Positions 1-7,913 of a stretch of 64,000 nucleotides of DNA are shown one piece after another; the stretch's first letter is position 1; each line of letters begins with the position of its first letter. This DNA is from Streptomyces sp. CC208A. GTDB taxonomy: Bacteria; Actinomycetota; Actinomycetes; Streptomycetales; Streptomycetaceae. The stretch covers positions 142,896 through 206,895 of the forward strand of contig NZ_JASCXN010000009.1 in assembly GCF_030010625.1 (NCBI RefSeq). The letters are read 5' to 3'. The position numbers were made by a program, and so were the translations under genes. The notes beneath the pieces were generated by a model, which was not told where the DNA came from, searched no databases, and saw nothing but the letters and a program-made list of their open reading frames with translations.

Positions 1-1083
1 ATGGGCGGCTCCAAGTCCGAGGAGTTCCTCGCCCCGGCCGAGGCCGGCGAGGACACCTTCGCCGACTGCCCGAACTGCGACTTCGCGGCGAACACCGAAG
101 CGGTGTACCAGACGGTGAAGCCGGTCGACGGCTCGGCCGTCCCGGCCGCCGAGGAGATCCCCACCCCCGACACCCCGACGATCGAGACCCTCGCCGCCTC
201 CCTCGGCGTGCCGGCCTCCGCCACCCTGAAGAACCTCCTCGTGAAGGTCGACGGCGAGATCGTCGCCATCGGCGTCCCCGGCGACCGCGAGGTCGACATG
301 GACAAGGTCGAGGCGCACTTCGGCCCGACGGCCACGGTCGAGCTGGTGACGGAGGAGGACTTCGCGCAGCGTCCCGACCTCGTCCGCGGCTACGTCGGCC
401 CGCAGGGCCTGGAGAAGGTCACCTACCTCGCCGACCCGCGCGTGGCCCCCGGCACCGCCTGGATCACCGGCGCCAACAAGGAGGGCATGCACGCGAAGAA
501 CGTCGTCGCGGGCCGCGACTTCGAGGTGAGCGAGTACGTCGACGTGGTCGTCGTCCAGGACGGCGACCCCTGCCCCGCCTGCGGCACCGGCCTCAAGCTG
601 GACCGCGCGATCGAGATCGGCCACATCTTCCAGCTCGGCCGCAAGTACGCGGACGCCCTGAAGCTCGACGTCCTCGGCCAGAACGGCAAGCCGGTCCGCG
701 TGACCATGGGCTCGTACGGCATCGGCGTCTCCCGCGCCGTCGCCGCCCTCGCCGAGCAGACCGCCGACGACAAGGGCCTGTGCTGGCCGGCCGAGGTCGC
801 CCCCGCCGACGTCCACGTCGTCGCCGCCGGCAAGGCCCTCCAGACCGAGCTGGCCCTGGAGGTCTCCGACAAGCTCGCCGCCGCGGGCCTCCGCGTCCTC
901 GTCGACGACCGCGCCGGCGTCTCCCCCGGCGTCAAGTTCACCGACGCGGAGCTCATCGGCGTCCCGAAGATCCTCGTCGCCGGCCGCCGAGCCGCCGAAG
1001 GCGTCGTCGAACTGAAGGACCGCCGCACGGGCGAGCGCGAGGAGATGACGGTCGAGGAAGCCCTGGCGGCCCTCACCGCCTGA
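1..1083 (+). CDS. proS: Prolyl-tRNA synthetase, C-terminal 360 residues (5' end outside window)
   Basis: Charges tRNA-Pro with proline in the cytoplasm. The window opens inside the gene; bacterial-type ProS is about 565 residues, so roughly the last two thirds are visible. The fragment begins at the conserved GGSKSEEF stretch. A YbaK-like editing insertion follows (about residues 45-185, with GYVGPQGL and GANKEGMHAKNV), which in this family hydrolyses mis-charged Ala-tRNA-Pro. The class II motif 3 (GSYGIGVSR) is near residue 240 and an anticodon-binding domain fills about 263-360. Two CxxC pairs (CPNC, CPAC) flank the editing insertion. The ATG at position 1 is an internal Met codon, not the start. 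The gene reads toward a secreted nuclease 82 bp downstream through a large hairpin. Confidence 0.95.
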   Translation: MGGSKSEEFLAPAEAGEDTFADCPNCDFAANTEAVYQTVKPVDGSAVPAAEEIPTPDTPTIETLAASLGVPASATLKNLLVKVDGEIVAIGVPGDREVDMDKVEAHFGPTATVELVTEEDFAQRPDLVRGYVGPQGLEKVTYLADPRVAPGTAWITGANKEGMHAKNVVAGRDFEVSEYVDVVVVQDGDPCPACGTGLKLDRAIEIGHIFQLGRKYADALKLDVLGQNGKPVRVTMGSYGIGVSRAVAALAEQTADDKGLCWPAEVAPADVHVVAAGKALQTELALEVSDKLAAAGLRVLVDDRAGVSPGVKFTDAELIGVPKILVAGRRAAEGVVELKDRRTGEREEMTVEEALAALTA

Positions 1084-1113
1084 TACCCGGCCTCTCCCAC
1101 CGCTTCCTCCGTC

Positions 1114-1168
1114 CACGTGCCCTACGCTCACTCGTCTGTTTGATCTTCGAGTGAGGGTGGGGCACGTG
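1114..1168 (+). promoter_or_regulatory. Long hairpin covering the ribosome-binding site and start of the next gene
   Basis: Two 21-nt arms (1114-1134 and 1148-1168) separated by 13 nt form 19 Watson-Crick pairs, one G-U pair and one G-G mismatch. The 3' arm contains the probable Shine-Dalgarno (GAGGG, 1153-1157) and the GTG start at 1166. It could end proS transcription, although no U-tract follows, or block translation of the nuclease in read-through RNA. Confidence 0.6.
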
Positions 1169-2854
1169 CGTAGAGGAAGAAGACTGGTGGGCTGGGCCGC
1201 CGCGGGGGCCCTGGCGGCCGGACTGGTCGCGGGGGCACCGACCACGGAGGCCGTCTCCGCCGAGGCACCGGCGGGCACCCCGCCGGTGCGGACGATCACG
1301 TACAACGTCTGCGGCGCGGATGCCGCGGTCTGCCGGAGCGAGCTGAGCCTCGGCGCCTGGGCCAACGGCGTCGTGGGGCACATCACCGACTGGGACAGCG
1401 ACGTGGTGATGCTCCAGGAGATGTGCAAGGGCCAGTACGACGAGCTGCGGAAGCTGCTGCCCGGCTACGCGGGAGTGTGGGGAAGCAACCGGACCGCCCC
1501 GGGCTGTTCCCAGTGGGGCGCGGACCAGACCTTCGGCCAGGCGCTGCTGGTCAAGGGCCCGCAGAGCCAGGTCGCCGGGATGTCGGCCGTGGTCACCGCC
1601 GACGTCACCGAGCCGCGTTCGGTGGTCTGCGCCAAGGCGCCCGTGGAAGGGCGCGTCGTCCTCGCCTGCGGCACCCATCTGAAGCAGGACGAGGAGACAC
1701 AGAACGACACCCCGGCGCTGTTGGAGCGAATCGACGACTGGGCGAACGGTCTGCCGGTGATCCTCGCCGGAGACTTCAACGCCCGCCCCGACTACTCGAA
1801 CATGGACCCGGTGTACGCGGGACGGCCGGGCACCCTGTCCCTCATCGGGGCCGGATGCGGCGACACCACGTGCCGGTCCGGCGCGCCCACACTCGTCAAC
1901 GGCGACAAGACGGAATACGTATCGAAGTTCGACTACACCTTCTTCACCCGGCAGGACTTCCGCGACCTGCGGAGCGAGACCGTGGAGACCGGCCTCACCA
2001 AGGTGAAGGACCACCTCCTCGTCCGCTCGGCGGCGTCGTTCCGGAACCGCCCCGCGCCGGTCGACGGGGACCTCACCGGTGACGGCGTACGCGACCTGCT
2101 GGCGGCCCACGAGGACGGCACGCTGCGTCTGTACCCGGGACTCGGCAACGGCCGCTTCGCCTCCTACCGGGTCATCGGCAACGGCGGCTGGAGCGCCGCC
2201 GAAGTCAGCCACCGCGGCGACTGGACCGGCGACGGCCGCGAGGACGTCGTCGCCCGCATCGGCGACAACCTCTGGGTCTACCCCAACACCGGTGACGGCC
2301 GCCTCGGCGAGCGCATCCCGATGGGCGCACGGCCCACCGGCTGGAAGAACGCCGGCGTCCTCGCCGTGGGCGACGTCGACGGCGACGGGCAGCCCGACCT
2401 GGTGGGCCGCAGCGTCAACGGCCTCTACCTGCACCGGGGCAGTGTCGGTGTCAACCCGGCCCTGCCGAGGAACGCCGTCGTCCTGGGCGGTACGGAATGG
2501 GCGCCCGCCGCGCAGCCGGAGATCCTCGCACCCGGTGACGTGAACGGCGACGGCCGCGCCGACCTGTGGGCCCGCGCCGCCGACGGACAGTTCCGGCAGT
2601 TCCTGTCCGCCGGAGCCGCGGCGCTCCCCGCGCCCACCGCCATCGGCACCGCCGGCACGGCCGCGTACCCGTTGTCCGGCACCGTCGGGGACGCCGACGG
2701 CGACGGCCGCGCCGACCTCCTGCTCACCGTCGCGCCCGGTGGGACCGGCACCGGCGACCTGCGGTTCCTCCCGGGCAACGCGACGGGCACCGGCTTCGGC
2801 ACGCCCGTGACGATCGGCGTGGGCGGCTGGGGCTCGATCCTGTCGCTGCGCTGA
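1166..2854 (+). CDS. Secreted endonuclease/exonuclease/phosphatase-family protein with FG-GAP/VCBS repeats
   Basis: Predicted exported hydrolase of the EEP (DNase I-like) fold. A signal peptide with twin arginines (RRGRRLVGW then an Ala-rich core) covers about the first 30 residues. EEP signatures follow: TYNVCG, LQEMC (metal-binding Glu), HLKQ, AGDFNARP, FDYTFF and KDHLLV. The C-terminal half holds five Ca-binding repeats of the DxDxDG kind (DLTGDGVRD, DWTGDGRED, DVDGDGQPD, DVNGDGRAD, DADGDGRAD), the blades of an integrin-like propeller. I chose the GTG at 1166 because GAGGG lies 8 nt upstream; an in-frame GTG at 1151 lacks a ribosome-binding site. Substrate is unknown: nucleic acid or phospholipid head groups are both possible. 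The gene is convergent with the SPFH gene, 8 bp away. Confidence 0.85.
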   Translation: MRRGRRLVGWAAAGALAAGLVAGAPTTEAVSAEAPAGTPPVRTITYNVCGADAAVCRSELSLGAWANGVVGHITDWDSDVVMLQEMCKGQYDELRKLLPGYAGVWGSNRTAPGCSQWGADQTFGQALLVKGPQSQVAGMSAVVTADVTEPRSVVCAKAPVEGRVVLACGTHLKQDEETQNDTPALLERIDDWANGLPVILAGDFNARPDYSNMDPVYAGRPGTLSLIGAGCGDTTCRSGAPTLVNGDKTEYVSKFDYTFFTRQDFRDLRSETVETGLTKVKDHLLVRSAASFRNRPAPVDGDLTGDGVRDLLAAHEDGTLRLYPGLGNGRFASYRVIGNGGWSAAEVSHRGDWTGDGREDVVARIGDNLWVYPNTGDGRLGERIPMGARPTGWKNAGVLAVGDVDGDGQPDLVGRSVNGLYLHRGSVGVNPALPRNAVVLGGTEWAPAAQPEILAPGDVNGDGRADLWARAADGQFRQFLSAGAAALPAPTAIGTAGTAAYPLSGTVGDADGDGRADLLLTVAPGGTGTGDLRFLPGNATGTGFGTPVTIGVGGWGSILSLR

Positions 2855-2866
2855 CCCGCCGGTCAG
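2851..2866. terminator. Small palindrome spanning two convergent stop codons
   Basis: CTGACC-CGCC-GGTCAG forms a 6-bp stem with a 4-nt loop and contains the TGA of the nuclease and, on the other strand, the TGA of the SPFH gene. It may be a weak shared terminator; there is no U-tract. Confidence 0.35.
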
Positions 2867-3750
2867 GCCGCCTGGTCGCGCGGCGCCGGGTCCACCGAGG
2901 GGCCCGTGAAGTCCTCGATGGGGGGCATGGGCGGGGGCGGCGGCTCTGGGGCCGCTACGGGCTGCGGGGGCTGCGGGGACGCCCCCGGCTCCGGGGTCGC
3001 GCGTTCCAGGAAGCGGAGGAGCTCCACCGGGATCGGGAGGACCAGGGTGGAGTTCTTCTCCGCCGCCACCGCCATCACCGTCTGGAGCAGCCGGAGTTGG
3101 AGCGCCGACGGCGCCTCCGCCATCTGGTGCGCCGCCTCCGCGAGCTTCTTCGACGCCTGGAGCTCCGCGTCCGCGTTGATCAGGCGCGCCCGCCGCTCCC
3201 GGTCCGCCTCCGCCTGGCGGGCCATCGAGCGTTTCATGGTCTCCGGGAGGGAGACGTCCTTGATCTCGACGCGGTCGATCTGCACGCCCCAGCCGATCGC
3301 GGGGGAGTCCAGCATCAGCTCCAGGCCCTGGTTGAGCTTCTCGCGGTTGGACAGCAGGTCGTCGAGGTCGCTCTTGCCGATGATCGACCGCAGCGAGGTC
3401 TGCGCCATCTGCGAGACCGCGAACTTGTAGTCCTCGACCCGTACCAGCGCCTCCGCCGCGTCCACCACCTTGAAGTAGACGACCGCGTCGACCCGTACCG
3501 TCACGTTGTCCCGGGTGATGCCCTCCTGCGCGGGCACCGGCATCGTGACGATCTGCATGTTCACCTTGTGGAGCCGGTCGACCACGGGGACGATCATGGT
3601 GAAGCCGGGCGACCGCACCTCCCCCCGCAGCCGGCCGAAGCGGAAGACGACGCCCCGCTCGTACTGCTTGACCACCCGCGCCGCCGCGCTCAGGTAGACG
3701 GCGAGCGCCGCGGCCGCTCCCGCGGCTGCCAGGAGGATGTCCTCGATCAT
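2863..3750 (-). CDS. SPFH/Band 7 (slipin-type) membrane protein
   Basis: Stomatin/slipin-like scaffold, 295 residues. An N-terminal membrane segment (about residues 3-25) is followed at once by the slipin signature VVKQYERGVVFRFGRL and the Band 7 domain to about residue 185. A heptad-like Ala/Glu-rich helix (AEADRERRARLINADAE) follows and then a Pro-rich tail. Family members oligomerise at the cytoplasmic membrane and organise lipid domains, often with an NfeD partner; none is visible here, so the local role is unknown. The ATG at 3750 is preferred to the GTG 3 nt upstream because the GGGGG ribosome-binding site is then properly spaced. It lies 58 bp downstream of the APH-fold gene on the same strand, possibly co-transcribed. 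Confidence 0.9.
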   Translation of the reverse strand: MIEDILLAAAGAAAALAVYLSAAARVVKQYERGVVFRFGRLRGEVRSPGFTMIVPVVDRLHKVNMQIVTMPVPAQEGITRDNVTVRVDAVVYFKVVDAAEALVRVEDYKFAVSQMAQTSLRSIIGKSDLDDLLSNREKLNQGLELMLDSPAIGWGVQIDRVEIKDVSLPETMKRSMARQAEADRERRARLINADAELQASKKLAEAAHQMAEAPSALQLRLLQTVMAVAAEKNSTLVLPIPVELLRFLERATPEPGASPQPPQPVAAPEPPPPPMPPIEDFTGPSVDPAPRDQAA

Positions 3751-3808
3751 CACGACCCCCTGAGAAAGGGTTACAAAAAGGGTATTCCCCTTCCAGTGGG
3801 GCCCGCAC

Positions 3809-4708
3809 TCACAGCCAGGCGGCGAACTCCAGCAGCCATTCGGCCTCCTGCCGCCGGCCCGCCGCCAGCGCCCGGGCGCCGGACTCGACGGTCCGGAAGA
3901 GCGTCCAGCCGCGCAGCCGCTCCCGGTCCACGTCGAGCGAGTCGGCGAGCTTGTGGACGCGGCGCCGGGCCGCGGGGGCGCCCGCGGAGGAGGCGACCAG
4001 GTCCTCGACCCGTTCCCGTACCAGCCGCGCGAGGTCGTAGGCCCGCTCGCCGACCAGCGGGTCGGGGCCCACGGCCAGCCAGGGCGCCCGGTCGCCGGCG
4101 AGCACCTTGCCCTGCCGGAAGTCGCCGTGCAGCAGCAGCTCCTCGGCCGGGGCGGCGAGCAGCTCCTCGCGGGCCGCGAGGGCCGCCGCGGTCAGGTCCC
4201 CGGCGACGGCGTCGGCGCGGTGGGGCTCCATCGCCTCCGCCTGCCGGGCGGTCCGGGCCGCCACCGTCTCGAAGCCGTGCCCGGCGGGCGGCTCCACCCA
4301 CAGCTTCCGTACGGTCCCGGCCGCTTCGAGCAGCGCCTTGGCCTCGGGCAGCGAGCGGAGGGACACCTCCGGGTGCAGCCGTTCGAGGACGAGGGAGCCT
4401 TCCGGGGCCTGGCCGAGGAGCCGGACCGCGCCCCAGCCGTTCCAGTGCGCGAGCGCCTCCCGCTCCAGGTCCGGCCGGGTGAACGGCGGCGCGAGTTTCA
4501 GCGCGGCGGGCTCGCCGGCTTCGTCGTGGACGAGCAGCACCAGGCTGTCGCGCCCGCCGGGGGCCACGACCCGCTCGACGGTCAGACCGGCCTCCCCGGG
4601 CACCCGCTCGGCGAGGCCGGGCAGCCGCCCGAGCCAGTCGTCCGCGGCGGCGTCCCCGTGCCTCTCGCGGAGCGCTGTCGCCAGTCGCCGAGGCGGTTCG
4701 AAACCCAT
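3809..4708 (-). CDS. APH-fold protein of the streptomycin 6-kinase-like family, possibly inactive
   Basis: 299-residue protein of the aminoglycoside/hydroxyurea phosphotransferase family. The layout matches: N-lobe with PAALKL (nucleotide-binding Lys), hinge LVLERL, catalytic loop LLHGDF near residue 194 and PLVGERAYDLARLV after it. The catalytic loop reads HGDFRQGKVL, where active relatives have HGDxHxxN, and the metal-binding DPK-type motif (usually AIDPKP) reads AVGPDP. The catalytic Asp is kept, but the Asn and Asp that hold Mg appear replaced by Lys and Gly. It may therefore be a pseudokinase or use altered metal binding; a resistance function should not be assumed. Followed by the SPFH gene, and preceded 31 bp upstream by the ferritin-like gene. 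Confidence 0.85.
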   Translation of the reverse strand: MGFEPPRRLATALRERHGDAAADDWLGRLPGLAERVPGEAGLTVERVVAPGGRDSLVLLVHDEAGEPAALKLAPPFTRPDLEREALAHWNGWGAVRLLGQAPEGSLVLERLHPEVSLRSLPEAKALLEAAGTVRKLWVEPPAGHGFETVAARTARQAEAMEPHRADAVAGDLTAAALAAREELLAAPAEELLLHGDFRQGKVLAGDRAPWLAVGPDPLVGERAYDLARLVRERVEDLVASSAGAPAARRRVHKLADSLDVDRERLRGWTLFRTVESGARALAAGRRQEAEWLLEFAAWL

Positions 4709-4739
4709 GCGTGAGCTGTTCCTTCGTTCGGTGCGGGGC

Positions 4740-5159
4740 TCAGGACGCCCGCTCGGCGAGCCCAGGAAAGGTTACGTCGCCGCCGCGCCACCGCACCGCG
4801 CGGACCGCCGCCTCCCCGAGCGCGGCCGCGGCCTCGCGGCGCAGCGGGCCGTCGGCGGCCCGCACCAGATCGGAGTAGACCCCCGCCACCCGGTCCTCCA
4901 GGAACGCCGCGAGCCGCACCGCGCCGGCCGGGTCGGCGACCCGGAAGGGCAGCTCGTACGCGGCGGCTGCGGCGGCCGGCGTGCCGCCGAGGTCCCGGAC
5001 GGTGCGGCGCAGCGCGTCCCGGCGGGCCCGGTGCGCCTCGTACGCGGCGGTCGCCTCGGCCCGGCGCTCCTCGGCGACCCGGCCGCCGACGACCCCGTAG
5101 CCGTACACCGCGGCGTGCTCGGCGGCGAGAGCGGCCTGCGCGGCCTGGAGGGCGCTCAT
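4740..5159 (-). CDS. Ferritin-like (DUF4439-type) protein
   Basis: 139-residue all-helical protein. The N-terminus (LAAEHAAVYGYGVVGGR) is the typical opening of DUF4439/ferritin-like four-helix bundles, with a Glu-His pair that could bind metal. The rest is Ala/Arg-rich helices ending in RWRGGDVTFPGL. No signal peptide. Its ATG overlaps the TGA of the upstream lipoprotein (ATGA), so the two are translationally coupled and probably interact or share a role. Iron storage has not been shown for this family; the function is inferred from fold only. Confidence 0.8.
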   Translation of the reverse strand: MSALQAAQAALAAEHAAVYGYGVVGGRVAEERRAEATAAYEAHRARRDALRRTVRDLGGTPAAAAAAYELPFRVADPAGAVRLAAFLEDRVAGVYSDLVRAADGPLRREAAAALGEAAVRAVRWRGGDVTFPGLAERAS

Positions 5160-5701
5160 GCGCGGGCCCCTTCGGTGAGGAGGTAGGCGTGGCCGGCGCC
5201 GGCGGCGGCCACGGAGGCGAGCAGCCGGGCGTACTCGGGCGGGGCCGCGAGCAGCTCGGCGGTGTGCGCGTCGGACGCGGTCCGCGCGGCGGCGGCCAGC
5301 GCCCGCAGGGCGGCCTTCGGGTCGGCCGGGACCGCCGGCGCGGGGGCCGTGGTGGCCGTGGCCGGTGTCGCCGTACTGGGGGAGGGTGACGGGCGGTCCC
5401 CCTCGCCGAGGGCCTTCACATGGGCCGCGGCGGAGGCGCGGAGGGGGGCCACGCGGGCGTGGAGCGCGGGATGGGCGGCGAGGGCGGCGTCGTAACGTTC
5501 CAGCAGGGTCCGCGAGGCGGCCACCGCGCGGCGGCGGAGGGCCGCCTCGGCGCGGGCCACCCGTTCGGCCTCACGGGCCGCCGCCTCCTCCGCGGCGCTC
5601 GGGCGGCGCGGTTCCGGCTCGCCGGAGGTGCACCCGGTCAGGGCCGCCGCGGCGGCCGAGGCCCCCGCCAGGAGCAGGGCGCGTCTGCCCGTCGTCGTCA
5701 C
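5156..5701 (-). CDS. Lipoprotein with helical, Ala-rich body
   Basis: 181-residue predicted lipoprotein. The N-terminus has two Arg residues, a hydrophobic stretch and a lipobox LTGC with the lipidated Cys at 24. The mature part has charged Ala-rich helices (about 40-100), a Pro/Ser/Thr/Ala spacer with SPSPSTATPATATTAPAPA, and a second helical part containing a motif like the ferritin-like neighbour (HAYLLT). I chose the GTG at 5701 because GAGGGA sits just upstream; longer readings extend across the divergent rimP gene. It overlaps the ferritin-like gene by 4 nt. The function is unknown; it may tether its partner at the outer face of the membrane. Confidence 0.75.
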   Translation of the reverse strand: MTTTGRRALLLAGASAAAAALTGCTSGEPEPRRPSAAEEAAAREAERVARAEAALRRRAVAASRTLLERYDAALAAHPALHARVAPLRASAAAHVKALGEGDRPSPSPSTATPATATTAPAPAVPADPKAALRALAAAARTASDAHTAELLAAPPEYARLLASVAAAGAGHAYLLTEGARA

Positions 5702-5882
5702 GCTCTCTCCCTCAGCATTCCGGACCCCTCCCGGCCGCCCGTCGAAGATCACCGCAGGCGAGCGTACCCGTGGGGGCTCCCGAGGTGGACGGCAACACCC
5801 TCCGGGACCGGATACCCTTGATCCGACACGCGATGAGAAGCGACGCACCCACAACAGCACACGCGGCCGAGGAGTCACCCGG
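5702..5882. promoter_or_regulatory. Divergent promoter region between the lipoprotein and rimP
   Basis: 181 bp that must hold promoters for both directions. Toward rimP there is a TACCCT -10-like box at 5813-5818 without a clear -35. The rimP ribosome-binding site is GAGGAG about 8 nt before the ATG. Confidence 0.35.
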
Positions 5883-6380
5883 ATGAGCACCACCCAGAGC
5901 GACAGGCTGCGCGGACTCATTGAGCCGCTCGTCCGCGCGGAGAACCTGGATCTGGAGGAGATCGAGGTGTCCCGGGCCGGCCGCCGCGGGCTGCTGAGGA
6001 TCGTCGTCGACTCGGACGAGGGCGTCGAACTGGACGCCTGCGCCGAGCTGAGCCGCGCGATCTCCGCGAAGCTGGACGAGACCGACGCCATGGGCGACGG
6101 CGAGTACGTCCTGGAGGTCAGCTCCCCGGGCGCCGACCGTCCGCTGACCGAGCGCCGCCACTACGTACGGGCCACCGGCCGGCTGGTGAAGCTCCAGCTC
6201 GTCGAGGGCGGCGAGCTGATCACCCGCATCCTGGCCGTGGACGAGGACGGCCTCGACACGGAGGTTCCGGGCGTGAAGGGCCGCAAGGCCACCGCCCGCC
6301 GGGTGGAGTTCGCCGAGATCGCCAAGGCGCGTGTCGAGATCGAGTTCAACCGCAAGGACAAGAAGGAAGAGGAGGCGTAG
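5883..6380 (+). CDS. rimP: Ribosome maturation factor RimP
   Basis: 165-residue factor needed for 30S subunit maturation. The N-terminal alpha/beta domain contains [19 protein letters not shown] and the typical [14 protein letters not shown] segment; a small beta-barrel (SH3-like) domain follows from about residue 95, and a Lys/Glu-rich tail ends the protein. The ATG at 5883 follows GAGGAG; upstream codons in the frame belong to the antisense of the lipoprotein region. It is the first gene of the nusA-infB operon, 2 bp before nusA. Co-expression with nusA, infB and rbfA links ribosome assembly to transcription and initiation factors. Confidence 0.95.
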   Translation: MSTTQSDRLRGLIEPLVRAENLDLEEIEVSRAGRRGLLRIVVDSDEGVELDACAELSRAISAKLDETDAMGDGEYVLEVSSPGADRPLTERRHYVRATGRLVKLQLVEGGELITRILAVDEDGLDTEVPGVKGRKATARRVEFAEIAKARVEIEFNRKDKKEEEA

Positions 6381-6382
6381 CC

Positions 6383-7378
6383 GTGGACATCGACGTGAAG
6401 CTCCTGAAGGGCTTGGCACAGGAGAAGGAAATCTCCTTCGAGATGCTGGTCGAGGCGATCGAGTCGGCCCTCCTCATCGCGTACCACCGCACGCCGTCCG
6501 CCCGCCGCCACGCGCGCGTGGAGCTGGACCGGCACACCGGGCACGTGACGGTGTGGGCCGAGGAGGACCCGGCCGACCTGGAGGAGGGGCAGGAGCCCAA
6601 GGAGTTCGACGACACCCCGTCGGACTTCGGCCGCATCGCGGCGAGCACCGCCCGCCAGGTCATCCAGCAGCGTCTGCGCGACGCCGAGAACGACGTCACC
6701 TTCGGCGAGTACGCCCGCCGCGAGGGCGATGTCGTCGCCGGTGTGGTGCAGCAGGGCAAGGACCCGAAGAACGTCCTGGTCAAGCTGGACGACAAGCTGG
6801 AGGCCATCCTGCCGGTGCAGGAGCAGGTGCCGGGCGAGGAGTACACGCACGGTCTGCGGCTGCGCACGTACGTGGTCCGTGTGGCCAAGGGCGTCCGCGG
6901 TCCGTCCGTCACCCTTTCGCGCACCCACCCCAATCTGGTGAAGAAGCTCTTCGCCCTGGAGGTGCCGGAGATCGCCGACGGTTCGGTGGAGATCGCGGCG
7001 ATCGCCCGCGAGGCCGGTCACCGCACCAAGATCGCGGTCCGTTCCACCCGTTCGGGCCTGAACGCCAAGGGCGCCTGCATCGGCCCCATGGGCAGCCGGG
7101 TCCGGAACGTGATGGCGGAGCTGCTCGGCGAGAAGATCGACATCGTCGACTGGTCGGACGACCCGGCCGAGATGGTGGCGAACGCGCTCTCCCCGGCCCG
7201 CGTGTCCAAGGTCGAGGTCGTCGACGCCGCCGCCCGGTCCGCCCGGGTGACGGTCCCCGACTACCAGCTCTCCCTGGCCATCGGCAAGGAGGGGCAGAAC
7301 GCCCGCCTCGCCGCGCGGCTCACCGGCTGGCGGATCGACATCCGCTCGGACACCGAGGCCCCGGCCGAGGAGGCCTGA
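6383..7378 (+). CDS. nusA: Transcription termination/antitermination factor NusA
   Basis: 331 residues, the short actinobacterial form without the C-terminal acidic repeats of E. coli NusA. Order: RNA polymerase-binding N-terminal domain ([17 protein letters not shown] to about 120), S1 domain (about 125-200, [19 protein letters not shown]), KH1 and KH2 (about 210-325; GPMGSRV and [16 protein letters not shown] are the GxxG loops). It binds nascent RNA and polymerase, and modulates pausing, termination and rRNA antitermination. GTG start, 2 bp after rimP. A 95-bp gap follows before ylxR. Confidence 0.96.
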   Translation: MDIDVKLLKGLAQEKEISFEMLVEAIESALLIAYHRTPSARRHARVELDRHTGHVTVWAEEDPADLEEGQEPKEFDDTPSDFGRIAASTARQVIQQRLRDAENDVTFGEYARREGDVVAGVVQQGKDPKNVLVKLDDKLEAILPVQEQVPGEEYTHGLRLRTYVVRVAKGVRGPSVTLSRTHPNLVKKLFALEVPEIADGSVEIAAIAREAGHRTKIAVRSTRSGLNAKGACIGPMGSRVRNVMAELLGEKIDIVDWSDDPAEMVANALSPARVSKVEVVDAAARSARVTVPDYQLSLAIGKEGQNARLAARLTGWRIDIRSDTEAPAEEA

Positions 7379-7473
7379 GCGGCCCCGCCGCAAGCCGGAG
7401 ATCGTTTTTGGCCAACAGCTGTTCGATTTTTGCCCCAAACGGGTGAGGTCGGTACGGGGAGGTAGACTTAACT
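7379..7473 (+). promoter_or_regulatory. nusA-ylxR spacer with T-runs
   Basis: The spacer carries two T5 runs (at about 7406 and 7430), unusual in this GC-rich DNA, and a TAGACT box (7464-7469) just before the ylxR start. It could be an internal promoter or a pause region for the operon. No strong hairpin is seen. Confidence 0.3.
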
Positions 7474-7764
7474 GTGTCTGGCCGGACGCATGCCCGCGCG
7501 TGCCCTGAGCGAACCTGTGTGGGATGCCGGGAGCGAGCGGCCCAGAGCGATCTGCTGCGGATCGTGGTGAACAAGGACGAGTGCGTTCCCGATCATCGCG
7601 GTACGCTGCCCGGCCGGGGTGCGTACGTGCACCCCGCCTTGCACTGTCTCGACCTGGCGGTCCGCCGCCGGGCGTTCCCGAGGGCCTTCAGGGTCCCGGG
7701 GCCGCTCGACACGGCGGCACTCCGGGAACACGTCGAGCAGGCCGCCCAGGCGGCACCGCAGTGA
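7474..7764 (+). CDS. ylxR: YlxR family RNA-binding protein (DUF448)
   Basis: 96-residue basic protein with the family signatures CVGCR near the N-terminus and GRGAYVHP in the middle (the GRGA(Y/F) motif). Structures of relatives show a small RNA-binding fold, and Bacillus YlxR lies in the same nusA-infB operon. GTG start; GGAGGT about 10 nt upstream supports it. It probably helps translation or RNA metabolism, but the exact role in Streptomyces cannot be read from sequence. Confidence 0.88.
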   Translation: MSGRTHARACPERTCVGCRERAAQSDLLRIVVNKDECVPDHRGTLPGRGAYVHPALHCLDLAVRRRAFPRAFRVPGPLDTAALREHVEQAAQAAPQ

Positions 7765-7830
7765 ACAGGAAGTACGGCACGGAAACACCGTGCGGTCAGG
7801 TACCTCGCGAGTCGGAAGTAGGTCGAGATT

Positions 7831-7900
7831 GCGATGAGCACTCGATGAGTACGCGATGAGTACGCCCATGAAGTAGCGACGGTCCGGCGGTAACCGGACC
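7831..7900 (+). promoter_or_regulatory. infB leader: CGATGAG repeats and a hairpin
   Basis: Three tandem-like copies of CGATGAGTACG/CGATGAGCACT lie at 7832-7864. They are followed at 7881-7900 by GGTCCGG-CGGTAA-CCGGACC, a perfect 7-bp stem with a 6-nt loop that ends only 5 nt before the infB ribosome-binding site (AAGGAG). A translational control element is plausible. Confidence 0.45.
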
Positions 7901-7913
7901 TCAAAGGAGCGAA

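Noticed and set aside
1073..3808. Open frame on the minus strand spanning three genes
   Set aside because: It covers the nuclease and SPFH genes out of frame and encodes only Gly/Ala/Arg-rich text.
5628..5882. N-terminal extension of rimP
   Set aside because: RimP homology starts at the ATG at 5883, which has its own GAGGAG; the extension is antisense to the lipoprotein gene.
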